Positions 1 through 6,256 of a DNA stretch of 6,557 bases are shown piece by piece. Made by a program: the position numbers and the translations under genes. The notes beneath the pieces were generated by a model that was not told the origin of the DNA, did no database searches, and worked only from the letters and a program-made list of their open reading frames with translations. Source of the DNA: Chloroflexota bacterium. GTDB lineage: Bacteria > Chloroflexota > Anaerolineae > Anaerolineales > Villigracilaceae. The DNA lies in NCBI GenBank assembly GCA_021812905.1, contig JAKAMM010000104.1:1-6557 (forward strand), given 5' to 3'. Every line of letters starts with the position of its first letter. Within the stretch, counting starts at the first letter, position 1.

Positions 1-1137
1 GTGCAGAACGATGTTGCCACCCGTTGGGCCGGCCGCGTTGCATATCCGCTCAAACTCCAGATTGGTGAAGACATTTTCCAGACGCCCATAACCATATTGC
101 GGGATACGCTTTGCATCGAACAGATCATATCCGGTGGCGAGAATGACATTGCCAACTTGGACAGTGATCTCCTGGTCTTTCTGATTGAAATCAATCGCAT
201 TGGTCGGGCAGAACTTCTCGCATGCTTTGCAAGTTCCTTTTTGGAAGTAGGCACAATTCGGGGCGTCAATGACTGGATATTTAGGCACAGCTTGCGGGAA
301 CGGAACATACACAACCTTGCGTTTGCCCATCCCTGCTTCGAAGACATCGTCAACAACCTTCCACGGACACTTTTCCCAGCAAATACCGCAGCCTGTGCAA
401 TCTTCCTCTTTAATATATCGAGCTTTCTTTTTGATGGTGACCGCGAAGTTGCCGACATAACCATCCACCTTAATCACCTCGCTCCATGTCAACAGGGTGA
501 TGTTCGGATGATTGCCGACATCCACCATCTTTGGTGTGAGGATACATGCGGAACAATCCAAAGTGGGGAAGGTCTTGTCGAATTGCGCCATGTGGCCGCC
601 AATGGACGGTTCACGCTCGACGAGGTAAACATGGTAACCGGCGTCAGCGATTTCAAGCGAGGCCTGAATGCCGGCAATACCGCCGCCGACGATCAGCGTG
701 TCGGGGTGAATCGGCACGCGTAAAGGTTCAAGCTCTGTGTGATGTGCCACGCGCGCCACGCCGCCGGAGATGATGGCTTTTGCCTTATCCGTCGCGGCAA
801 TCTTGTCAGTGTGAACCCACGAGTCCTGTTCACGGATGGAAACCAGTTCACACAGATAAGGATTCAGTCCAGCGCCTGCGCAGGCATTGCGGAAAGTCTT
901 CTCGTGTAAATGAGGAGAACAAGCGGCTACTACTACACGCGTCAGTCCAAGCTCTTTGATGTCTTTTTGAATCAGTTCTTGACCGAGACTGGAACACATG
1001 AACTTGTAGTCGCGTGCTACGACCACGCCCTGGCCTGCGAGATACTTTCCTGCCCATCTGCTGACTTCTGCGACGTCAACAACGCCAGCAATGTTCGTGC
1101 CGCAGTGACATACGTATACGCCAATTCTTTCAGTCAT
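1..1137 (-). CDS. hdrA: HdrA-like FAD/iron-sulfur subunit of heterodisulfide reductase (partial, 3' end beyond window)
   Basis: The reverse strand is open for 379 codons from ATG at 1137 to the left edge; HdrA proteins are usually about 650 residues, so roughly the last 40% is missing. Visible in order: an N-terminal Cys-rich region with CHCGTNIAG (residues 10-18), C48 and CSPHLHEKTFR (73-83); a dinucleotide-binding GGGIAG (151-156) followed by acidic E174 and GG (180-181), as in the thioredoxin-reductase-like FAD fold; DCSACILTPKM (194-204); a ferredoxin motif C247/C250/C253/C257-P; a second Cys set C295/C303/C306/C310-P; and ILATGYD (332-338). In the family this subunit carries the FAD that splits electron pairs between ferredoxin and the HdrB/C branch, in the cytoplasm. 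The start has AGGAG about 9 nt upstream. It is 18 nt after hdrB and in the same frame, so hdrB's TAG stop bounds it upstream. Whether an MvhD domain is fused at the C-terminus cannot be seen. Confidence 0.95.
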   Translation of the reverse strand, partial: MTERIGVYVCHCGTNIAGVVDVAEVSRWAGKYLAGQGVVVARDYKFMCSSLGQELIQKDIKELGLTRVVVAACSPHLHEKTFRNACAGAGLNPYLCELVSIREQDSWVHTDKIAATDKAKAIISGGVARVAHHTELEPLRVPIHPDTLIVGGGIAGIQASLEIADAGYHVYLVEREPSIGGHMAQFDKTFPTLDCSACILTPKMVDVGNHPNITLLTWSEVIKVDGYVGNFAVTIKKKARYIKEEDCTGCGICWEKCPWKVVDDVFEAGMGKRKVVYVPFPQAVPKYPVIDAPNCAYFQKGTCKACEKFCPTNAIDFNQKDQEITVQVGNVILATGYDLFDAKRIPQYGYGRLENVFTNLEFERICNAAGPTGGNIVLH

Positions 1138-1155
1138 AGTTTTCTCTCCTGTTTG

Positions 1156-2031
1156 CTAACGTTGAGCGAAGGCGAGCAGTGGCCCACCCGCGACCATCTC
1201 TTTTCCAATTCCCAGGCGCCCCGGTTTGATGCCCAACGCTACGCCCATGAGCTGGGTGAAGTACATGACGGGAATCGAAAAGTGTGTGCCAAACTCGTTG
1301 TTGACCTGGCTCTGATAGACTTCCAGATTGATGTTGCACATTGGACACGTTGTCGCGATCACATCGGCGTGATGGCTCTCGGCGTCTTCCAGAAGCTTGC
1401 GGACCATATCGAGGGCTGCCTTCCGATTCGTGATGATCAACGAGCCGCCGCAGCAGCGCGTCTTGGATGGATAATCCACAGGTTCCGTGCCCAGAACCGA
1501 TAGTAAGTTTTCAAAGAATTGTGGGTTCTCGACATTCTCATGATCCTTGCGCGGCCGCAGGAGTTGACATCCGTAGTACGGCGCGACGTGCAGGTTCTTC
1601 AGCGGATGAACGATTTTCTTCCTGATTTCATCCAGTCCCACATCTTCCATGATCACTTCGATGAGATGGCGCACTCTCAATGTCCCATTGATATGTAGAT
1701 TGTCTGCTTCCAATGCGTAGTTGATGTGTTCGGCCAGATCAGGATCCTTCTTGAGGTAAGCGTTGGTAAAATACGCATTCTTGTAGCACGCACTGCATGG
1801 CGCCACAAAATCGCTCGCACCCTCTTGCTCTGCCAAAGCCAGATTCCGCGCGACGAGCGTGTACGCCAGCAATTCATCCACAGGGAAATAGGCTGTGGAG
1901 CCACAGCAATTCCAATCCTTGATTTCCTTTAAATCCAGCCCAAGCTCATGTGCCGCCTCAAGCGTTGAGACATTGTAGCTGGTGGCTAAACTCTCAAGTG
2001 AGCAACCGGGATAGTATGCATATTGTTTCAT
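1156..2031 (-). CDS. hdrB: HdrB-like CCG-domain subunit of heterodisulfide reductase
   Basis: This 291-residue protein has the normal HdrB length. It has two complete CCG motifs. The first comprises C10, C42-C43-G44 and C79-x2-C82 (APCSACYK); the second comprises C155, C193-C194-G195 and C229-x2-C232 (TTCPMCN). In methanogen HdrB such motifs bind two non-cubane [4Fe-4S] clusters that cleave the CoM-S-S-CoB disulfide. All ten cysteines are here, so catalytic disulfide-type chemistry is plausible, but the bacterial substrate is unknown. The N-terminus (YAYYPGCSLE) is typical of the family. The start ATG overlaps the hdrC stop as ATGA, with GGAG 7 nt upstream, which implies translational coupling and a fixed HdrC:HdrB ratio. 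The stop is TAG. The protein is expected to be cytoplasmic and to dock on HdrC. HdrB identity is firm; the natural substrate is inference. Confidence 0.96.
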   Translation of the reverse strand: MKQYAYYPGCSLESLATSYNVSTLEAAHELGLDLKEIKDWNCCGSTAYFPVDELLAYTLVARNLALAEQEGASDFVAPCSACYKNAYFTNAYLKKDPDLAEHINYALEADNLHINGTLRVRHLIEVIMEDVGLDEIRKKIVHPLKNLHVAPYYGCQLLRPRKDHENVENPQFFENLLSVLGTEPVDYPSKTRCCGGSLIITNRKAALDMVRKLLEDAESHHADVIATTCPMCNINLEVYQSQVNNEFGTHFSIPVMYFTQLMGVALGIKPGRLGIGKEMVAGGPLLAFAQR

Positions 2032-2591
2032 GATGGCTCTCCGATTGGAATGATCCGCCGCACCATCCGCTGGAAGTTCTCAAGCCCTTTGATCTTCTTC
2101 GGAAGCAGGGGCAGCCTGCCTTTCAGCATCAGACTGGTGGCGGTCTGCGCTTCCTGAATGAGGCCGCGAGGTCCATACTTGAAAAGATATGCGGGAGCCA
2201 GTGCTGGCTCATAAGACCTTCCAGAGCCTACGATCATTTTTACAAAACTTTCGGAGAACGCGGGTCCGATCAAGCCCTCTCGATAAGTCTTCTTCCACAT
2301 GGAATAACGCTTCAACGCGTACATCATGTCTGCGATGTCAATTCCCGCCGGACATCGCACCGTGCAGTGATAACAGGAAGCGCAGGACCAATATGTGTTG
2401 CTGGCAAGCACTTCCTCTTTGAGATCAGCGCGGATCATACCGATGATGTGACGGGGAGTATGATCCATAAACTCAACTGCCGGACAGGTTCCTGAACAAG
2501 TTCCGCATTGCAGGCAATCCTTGATTGGATTGCCATGTGTGGCATACATCAGGTTGGCGATTTCATCGCCGAATGAAAGTTCTGTTGCCAT
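2028..2591 (-). CDS. hdrC: HdrC-like ferredoxin subunit of heterodisulfide reductase
   Basis: This 187-residue protein matches the usual HdrC length. Two classical [4Fe-4S] motifs are visible: C26-x2-C29-x2-C32-x3-C36-P (CLQCGTCSGTCP) and C70-x2-C73-x2-C76-x3-C80-P (CASCYHCTVRCP). Between them lies the HdrC-typical stretch TPRHIIGMIR (45-54). The C-terminal half has no cysteines and ends in a basic segment. In the family, HdrC passes electrons from HdrA's clusters to the CCG clusters of HdrB. The start at 2591 has a strong AGGAGG (2604-2599) 7 nt upstream. It follows the response regulator by 16 nt and overlaps hdrB by 4 nt. No membrane helices are seen, so this is the soluble HdrC type rather than a membrane HdrE partner. 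Simple ferredoxin or succinate dehydrogenase/GlpC-type iron-sulfur proteins are less likely given the adjacent hdrB and hdrA. Confidence 0.95.
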   Translation of the reverse strand: MATELSFGDEIANLMYATHGNPIKDCLQCGTCSGTCPAVEFMDHTPRHIIGMIRADLKEEVLASNTYWSCASCYHCTVRCPAGIDIADMMYALKRYSMWKKTYREGLIGPAFSESFVKMIVGSGRSYEPALAPAYLFKYGPRGLIQEAQTATSLMLKGRLPLLPKKIKGLENFQRMVRRIIPIGEPS

Positions 2592-2598
2592 GAGTCAT

Positions 2599-2604
2599 CC
2601 TCCT
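2599..2604 (-). promoter_or_regulatory. Strong ribosome binding site of hdrC
   Basis: AGGAGG lies 7 nt before the hdrC ATG, just after the response-regulator stop at 2608. It is the closest to consensus of the sites in the window (others: AGGAG before hdrA and the response regulator, GGAG before hdrB, GAAGG before the receiver-kinase, AGGA before the sensor kinase). It fixes the hdrC start and suggests that the Hdr subunits are translated more strongly than the sensor kinase from a shared transcript. Confidence 0.75.
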
Positions 2605-2607
2605 AAT

Positions 2608-3027
2608 TCATTTCGCGGCCTTCGACTTTTTTGCCTCCGCCAACTGCAACAGAGTGTTTACCTTATCCAGCAGAAACTTCGGCTCTACAGGTTTCTCAAC
2701 CAGTTCATCTGTCTCGACGAAGTGAGGATGGACTGACTGGCCGGGGAAAAGAAAAGCGATCTGCTCTCGAATGCCGGTGATGATCAACACTGGCATTTCT
2801 TTCAGTTTCGGATCCTTTCTGATCTTCCGCGCCAGAACAACGCCCTCAGCTCCGCGGCCCATCATGATATCGAGCAGAAGCAGGTCATAATGTCTGCTCT
2901 GCAGACTCTGGAATCCGTCTTTTGGGTTGTAGGCCACATCCACTTTGTAATCGGCCTTCTCGAGGATGGATTTGATTCCCGCGACAAAATCGGGATCATC
3001 GTCTATCATCATTATCTGTGCGTTCAT
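2608..3027 (-). CDS. Single-domain response regulator (receiver only)
   Basis: This 139-residue protein consists of one receiver (REC) domain and a short Lys/Ala-rich tail (AKKSKAAK). The acidic pocket is D9-D10-D11, the phosphoacceptor is D53 (LLLLDIMM), the switch Thr is T84 (IITG), and the conserved Lys is K112 (EKPVEP). There is no DNA-binding, enzymatic or other output domain. The stretch between T84 and K112 is 28 residues, against 22 in the neighbouring receiver-kinase, so the beta4-to-beta5 region (including FPGQSVHPHF) is enlarged. AAGGAG lies about 8 nt before the ATG. It sits 18 nt downstream of the receiver-kinase gene and 16 nt upstream of hdrC. Receiver-only proteins act by binding a partner or as a phosphorelay intermediate; the partner here is not known, and an Hdr subunit or the adjacent kinases are candidates by location only. 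Confidence 0.93.
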   Translation of the reverse strand: MNAQIMMIDDDPDFVAGIKSILEKADYKVDVAYNPKDGFQSLQSRHYDLLLLDIMMGRGAEGVVLARKIRKDPKLKEMPVLIITGIREQIAFLFPGQSVHPHFVETDELVEKPVEPKFLLDKVNTLLQLAEAKKSKAAK

Positions 3028-3045
3028 AGATGTATCTCCTTCGCA

Positions 3046-4191
3046 TTAAGATTTTTCCGAACCATTTGTTTCTAGTGTGAGTTCACCGTGCAGCTCCGGT
3101 TTGATCTCCGGCAGTCGGATTACAAAAGTGCTTCCTTTGCCCAATTCGCTTTCGACTGAAATGGATCCGTTATGGGCCTCGACGATACGGCGGGCAACTG
3201 CAAGACCGATTCCGCTTCCACGCTCAGCGGCGGGAGCTGATCTGCCGGTGTAGAAGTCATTGAAAATATACGGGAGCTCTTCTTTTGAAATACCCGGGCC
3301 AGTATCTGCCACGAAGATCAGTACATCATTTTCCTTCCATTCAGCCTTGATGTATACCCGGCTTGATGGACGCGAATACTTAATTGCATTACCCAAAATA
3401 TTTATCACAGTCTCAACCAGGGTCCCTTCGTCTCCGTTTACGGGCTTGAGTGCTTCATTGATCGAGGTAACGATCTCAATATCCTTGCGAATCGCCTGAG
3501 GTTGGACGCTCTCAACTGCTTTCGAAATTACCAATGGCAGAGCGACTGGATTAAAGTTCTCTCGAATTTTCGAGATATCTACAGACAATACCCGCAACCA
3601 GGTTTGAATAAGTTTGATTAGATCGTTGATATTGGCCTTCATGCGCTCAAAACGTTTTTTTTGCTCATCGGTAAGCTGACTCGATAGTTCATCCACCAGG
3701 AAGAATAGGTTTTGTTGTACGGCGCTCAGGGGAGCCTTAAGCTCATGCGAAACAATAGCAGCAAAATTTTCCCTCAACATTTCTTTTTCCCTTCGCAACG
3801 CAATGGTTTCCAGTGTCAACTTTCTCTTATCGAGCCCTCGCCGTGTAATCAAACGGAATTCGTCCGGTGTGAATGGCTTGGGCAGGAAATCGTAAGCGCC
3901 ATTCTTCATCGCCTCGACAGCTGAACTTACCGTCGCATATCCCGTGATAACGATAGTGACAATCATGGGGTCAGACTCACGAATTCTTTCGATGACATCA
4001 AAGCCAGAAATGCCAGGCATCTTGAGGTCAACGTAAACGAGATCCGGCTGGAATTCCCTGAGAAGCTTCAATCCGAGTTCGCCGTTCATAGCGGTGGCGA
4101 CTTGATAGTCGCCACCCTTTAATATCTGGGCGCAGGAATCCAAAACGACCTCCTCGTCATCAATAATGAGTATCTTGGACTTAGTTCCCAT
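3046..4191 (-). CDS. Cytoplasmic receiver-histidine kinase (REC-HisKA-HATPase)
   Basis: This 381-residue protein has an N-terminal receiver domain (about 5-120): D11-D12, phosphoacceptor D55 (VYVDLKMPG), T83 (VITGYA) and K105 (LPKPF). A charged, probably helical linker (about 120-140) leads to HisKA with H149 (VSHELKAP). The ATPase domain (about 215-365) has an N-box with N268 (ILGNAIKYS), a G1 box with D296 (DTGPGIS) and a G2 box GSGIGL (325-330). All catalytic residues are present. There are no membrane segments or PAS domain, so input must come through the receiver. Phosphorylation by the upstream membrane kinase is the obvious candidate, giving a two-kinase relay to the lone response regulator next door; this is inference. 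The start ATG overlaps the upstream kinase by 11 nt, with GAAGG 8 nt before it, suggesting coupled translation. Its substrate specificity cannot be read from sequence. Confidence 0.94.
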   Translation of the reverse strand: MGTKSKILIIDDEEVVLDSCAQILKGGDYQVATAMNGELGLKLLREFQPDLVYVDLKMPGISGFDVIERIRESDPMIVTIVITGYATVSSAVEAMKNGAYDFLPKPFTPDEFRLITRRGLDKRKLTLETIALRREKEMLRENFAAIVSHELKAPLSAVQQNLFFLVDELSSQLTDEQKKRFERMKANINDLIKLIQTWLRVLSVDISKIRENFNPVALPLVISKAVESVQPQAIRKDIEIVTSINEALKPVNGDEGTLVETVINILGNAIKYSRPSSRVYIKAEWKENDVLIFVADTGPGISKEELPYIFNDFYTGRSAPAAERGSGIGLAVARRIVEAHNGSISVESELGKGSTFVIRLPEIKPELHGELTLETNGSEKS

Positions 4192-6214
4192 TGTTCGAAC
4201 CTTCTACCATGGACACCACGGGTAATCGAACACTAAAGGTCGTTCCTTTACCCGCTTCGCTTTCAACCGAAATGGTTCCCTTGTGTTCTTTGACAATTCC
4301 ATAGCTGATGGCCAGCCCTAAACCCACACCGTGTCCAGTATCTTTGGTCGTAAAGAATGGGTCGAATATTTTTTCCAGATTTTCTCTGGCGATTCCTGGA
4401 CCGGTATCAGAAAATTCCAATTCAATGAAATCATCGGCTGGGTCGAATCTGGTAGCCAAAGCCAGATGCCCGTTGCCCTCCATCGCTTCAGCGGCATTGA
4501 TGATGATGTTCATGAACACGCGCTCAATCTGCGAAGGATCGATTACGGCCTTCGGTAATTTCGCGTCGAGACTGTACGTAATTTGAATGTTATGAAATAG
4601 AGCCTGTTTTTCCAGCAGAGAAATGCAACCCATTAAAACGTTATTCACATCACATAATGTCTTATCCGGCTTTCTCTGCCGCGAAAAATCCAGCAAGCCG
4701 CGTATGATATCCCGACAGCGGTTAGCTTGGATCGCGATCTTCTCGAGATTGTTTCTGTATGGCTCTTTTTCATCCGGGATGGTTTCCAGAAGCAGATGGG
4801 AATATGTGACAATTCCCTGCAGTGGGTTGTTCAATTCATGGGCTATATTGGCTGACAATTGCCCAATGAGCGCCAGCCTTTCTGATTCCATGACTTTTCT
4901 TCTGGCAAACTCTTTCAATTGTTCATCTCGTTCTTGCAGAGCCGAAGCCATTTTATTGAATGTATGAGCCAGCTTGCCCAATTCATCACCTGATTTGATC
5001 TTGACCCTGGTATTCAGGTTGCCATCCGCGATCTCCTCGGATGCCGATACCAGTTTCCTGAGGGATACGGAAATCCTTTGGGAAATAAAGTAGGCAAAGA
5101 TCATCGAGCCAAATGCACTGGCAAATGCAATCGCCAGAAAGGCAAAGATAGTCTGCCTCTTGATATCCGTATACCTCTGTTCGAGTATGCCCACGTACAG
5201 AATCCCTATTATTTCGTTATGCGAGTTTCTGATAGGTTCATAAGCAGTTATGTACCAATTGTTCACTACATAGGCTCGTCCTACGTAAGGTTCTCTGTTG
5301 ACGACTACTTGATGATATACATTCTCCATAACGCGCGTGCCAATTGCGCGGGAACCATCCTCGTTCAGGACATTGGTCGAAATCCTTACATCATCCTGAA
5401 AAATTGTTGCGGTTCCAATGTCTTTGCCGTTATATTTCATGCCCTGAAAGACGGTTTGCTTTACCTCGTCAACAATTTCATAATTCCTATTCAATAAGAT
5501 GCCGCCGTACAAGACCCCGATTAACTTATCGTTATGATCAAAGATTGGAGCTGCCGCCGCCAGCATCATGCCGCTTGTCTCGTCAGCTTCACCTCTATTT
5601 CTTTCCATAGGCGTATCAATGAATTTAATATCGGCTTGTTGGGCAAGGAGAGCAGATTCTTTGTTTAAGTCCTCAGCCGATATGATCATCGTGCTGGCAA
5701 CGGGCATTTTTTCGCTTATGACCGCAGAGACAAGTTCGTTATGAATCTGGCCATCCCCATAGAGTCCCAAATTGTTGGTTCGCAACAGCACATCGCCATG
5801 TGCATCGGTGATGTATAAGACATCGAGTCCTTCCGCTTCCCTCACTCTTATCAACTCATCAGCGGCCCCCATAATATTGCTGCTGACCAAGTCATCTGCA
5901 ATAAAAAATCTATCAGCCGTTAAGCGAACTATGTCTCTGATATGTTCCAATTTTCCTTGGTAAATTTCTCTGGCGGAGTTCAAATCAAGATACACTCTCT
6001 CCTGTGCTTCCGTCAGAATGCGGTCGCTGATCAAGCGTATGCCCACAACAGTGAAGATTGCGCTGATGACAATGATGACGACTAGGAAGCTGAGGATAAG
6101 TTTGGTGGCAATCGGAATACGAAGGCCTGTCCTCATGAAAGTATCAATGCTGTGTGAAAGCCTCGCATTGAAAACTCTGAACCAACTCGCCAAACTACTG
6201 AATGTACTTCGCAT
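4181..6214 (-). CDS. Membrane sensor histidine kinase with periplasmic Cache-like sensor and HAMP
   Basis: This 677-residue protein has a cytoplasmic N-terminus of about 35 residues, a membrane helix (about 36-61), an extracytoplasmic region (about 62-354), a second helix (about 355-377), HAMP (about 378-430), a short coiled linker, HisKA with H459 (IAHELNNP), and a HATPase domain with N573 (IIINAAEAM), D603 (DTGPGIA), DPFFTTK (618-624) and GHGVGLGL (627-634). The sensor region has Cache-style repeats ending in IGVLYGGIL (232-240) and IGILYVGIL (336-344), which suggests a double-Cache fold of the Cache_3-Cache_2 type; the fold assignment is from pattern, not a search. The ligand is unknown. 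The kinase core resembles the NtrB/ZraS-like class. The start has AGGA 5 nt upstream, directly after a hairpin; M27 has no ribosome site and is less likely. The gene starts 42 nt after an HdrD-like gene and overlaps the receiver-kinase gene by 11 nt. There is no receiver domain at the C-terminus. Confidence 0.93.
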   Translation of the reverse strand: MRSTFSSLASWFRVFNARLSHSIDTFMRTGLRIPIATKLILSFLVVIIVISAIFTVVGIRLISDRILTEAQERVYLDLNSAREIYQGKLEHIRDIVRLTADRFFIADDLVSSNIMGAADELIRVREAEGLDVLYITDAHGDVLLRTNNLGLYGDGQIHNELVSAVISEKMPVASTMIISAEDLNKESALLAQQADIKFIDTPMERNRGEADETSGMMLAAAAPIFDHNDKLIGVLYGGILLNRNYEIVDEVKQTVFQGMKYNGKDIGTATIFQDDVRISTNVLNEDGSRAIGTRVMENVYHQVVVNREPYVGRAYVVNNWYITAYEPIRNSHNEIIGILYVGILEQRYTDIKRQTIFAFLAIAFASAFGSMIFAYFISQRISVSLRKLVSASEEIADGNLNTRVKIKSGDELGKLAHTFNKMASALQERDEQLKEFARRKVMESERLALIGQLSANIAHELNNPLQGIVTYSHLLLETIPDEKEPYRNNLEKIAIQANRCRDIIRGLLDFSRQRKPDKTLCDVNNVLMGCISLLEKQALFHNIQITYSLDAKLPKAVIDPSQIERVFMNIIINAAEAMEGNGHLALATRFDPADDFIELEFSDTGPGIARENLEKIFDPFFTTKDTGHGVGLGLAISYGIVKEHKGTISVESEAGKGTTFSVRLPVVSMVEGSNNGN

Positions 6215-6223
6215 GTCATTCCT

Positions 6224-6243
6224 GCGGAGCTTTATTTCTCCGC
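6224..6243 (-). repeat. Short inverted repeat (possible mRNA hairpin) before the sensor kinase
   Basis: In the 42-nt gap between the HdrD-like gene and the kinase, a perfect 6-bp GC-rich inverted repeat (GCGGAG / CTCCGC) flanks an 8-nt A-rich loop on the transcribed strand. The right arm ends directly against the kinase's AGGA ribosome site. No run of T follows, so it does not fit an intrinsic terminator. It might mark an RNA-processing point or tune kinase translation, or it may be chance; the stem is short. Confidence 0.4.
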
Positions 6244-6256
6244 CATTACGGACGCA

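Noticed and set aside
1..723. Open frame of 240 codons on the plus strand beginning with GTG at the left edge
   Set aside because: It lies fully antisense to hdrA, whose reverse-strand translation carries clear family motifs; the plus-strand product shows no recognisable domain and no ribosome site can be seen.
910..1503. Open frame of 197 codons on the plus strand
   Set aside because: It is antisense across the hdrA/hdrB junction, both of which are well supported; it is a shadow of their codon usage.
3110..4290. Similar sequence at the 3' ends of the two kinase genes (around 3110-3180 and 4215-4290) as a DNA repeat
   Set aside because: It reflects the shared HATPase C-terminal motif (ISVESE-x-GKG-x-TF) in paralogous domains, with many silent differences, not a recent duplication.
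5078..5497. Open frame of 139 codons on the plus strand
   Set aside because: It is antisense to the sensor region of the membrane kinase, with no family motifs.
6224..6243. Hairpin as a rho-independent terminator
   Set aside because: There is no T-run after the stem on the transcribed strand, and the kinase ribosome site follows immediately.
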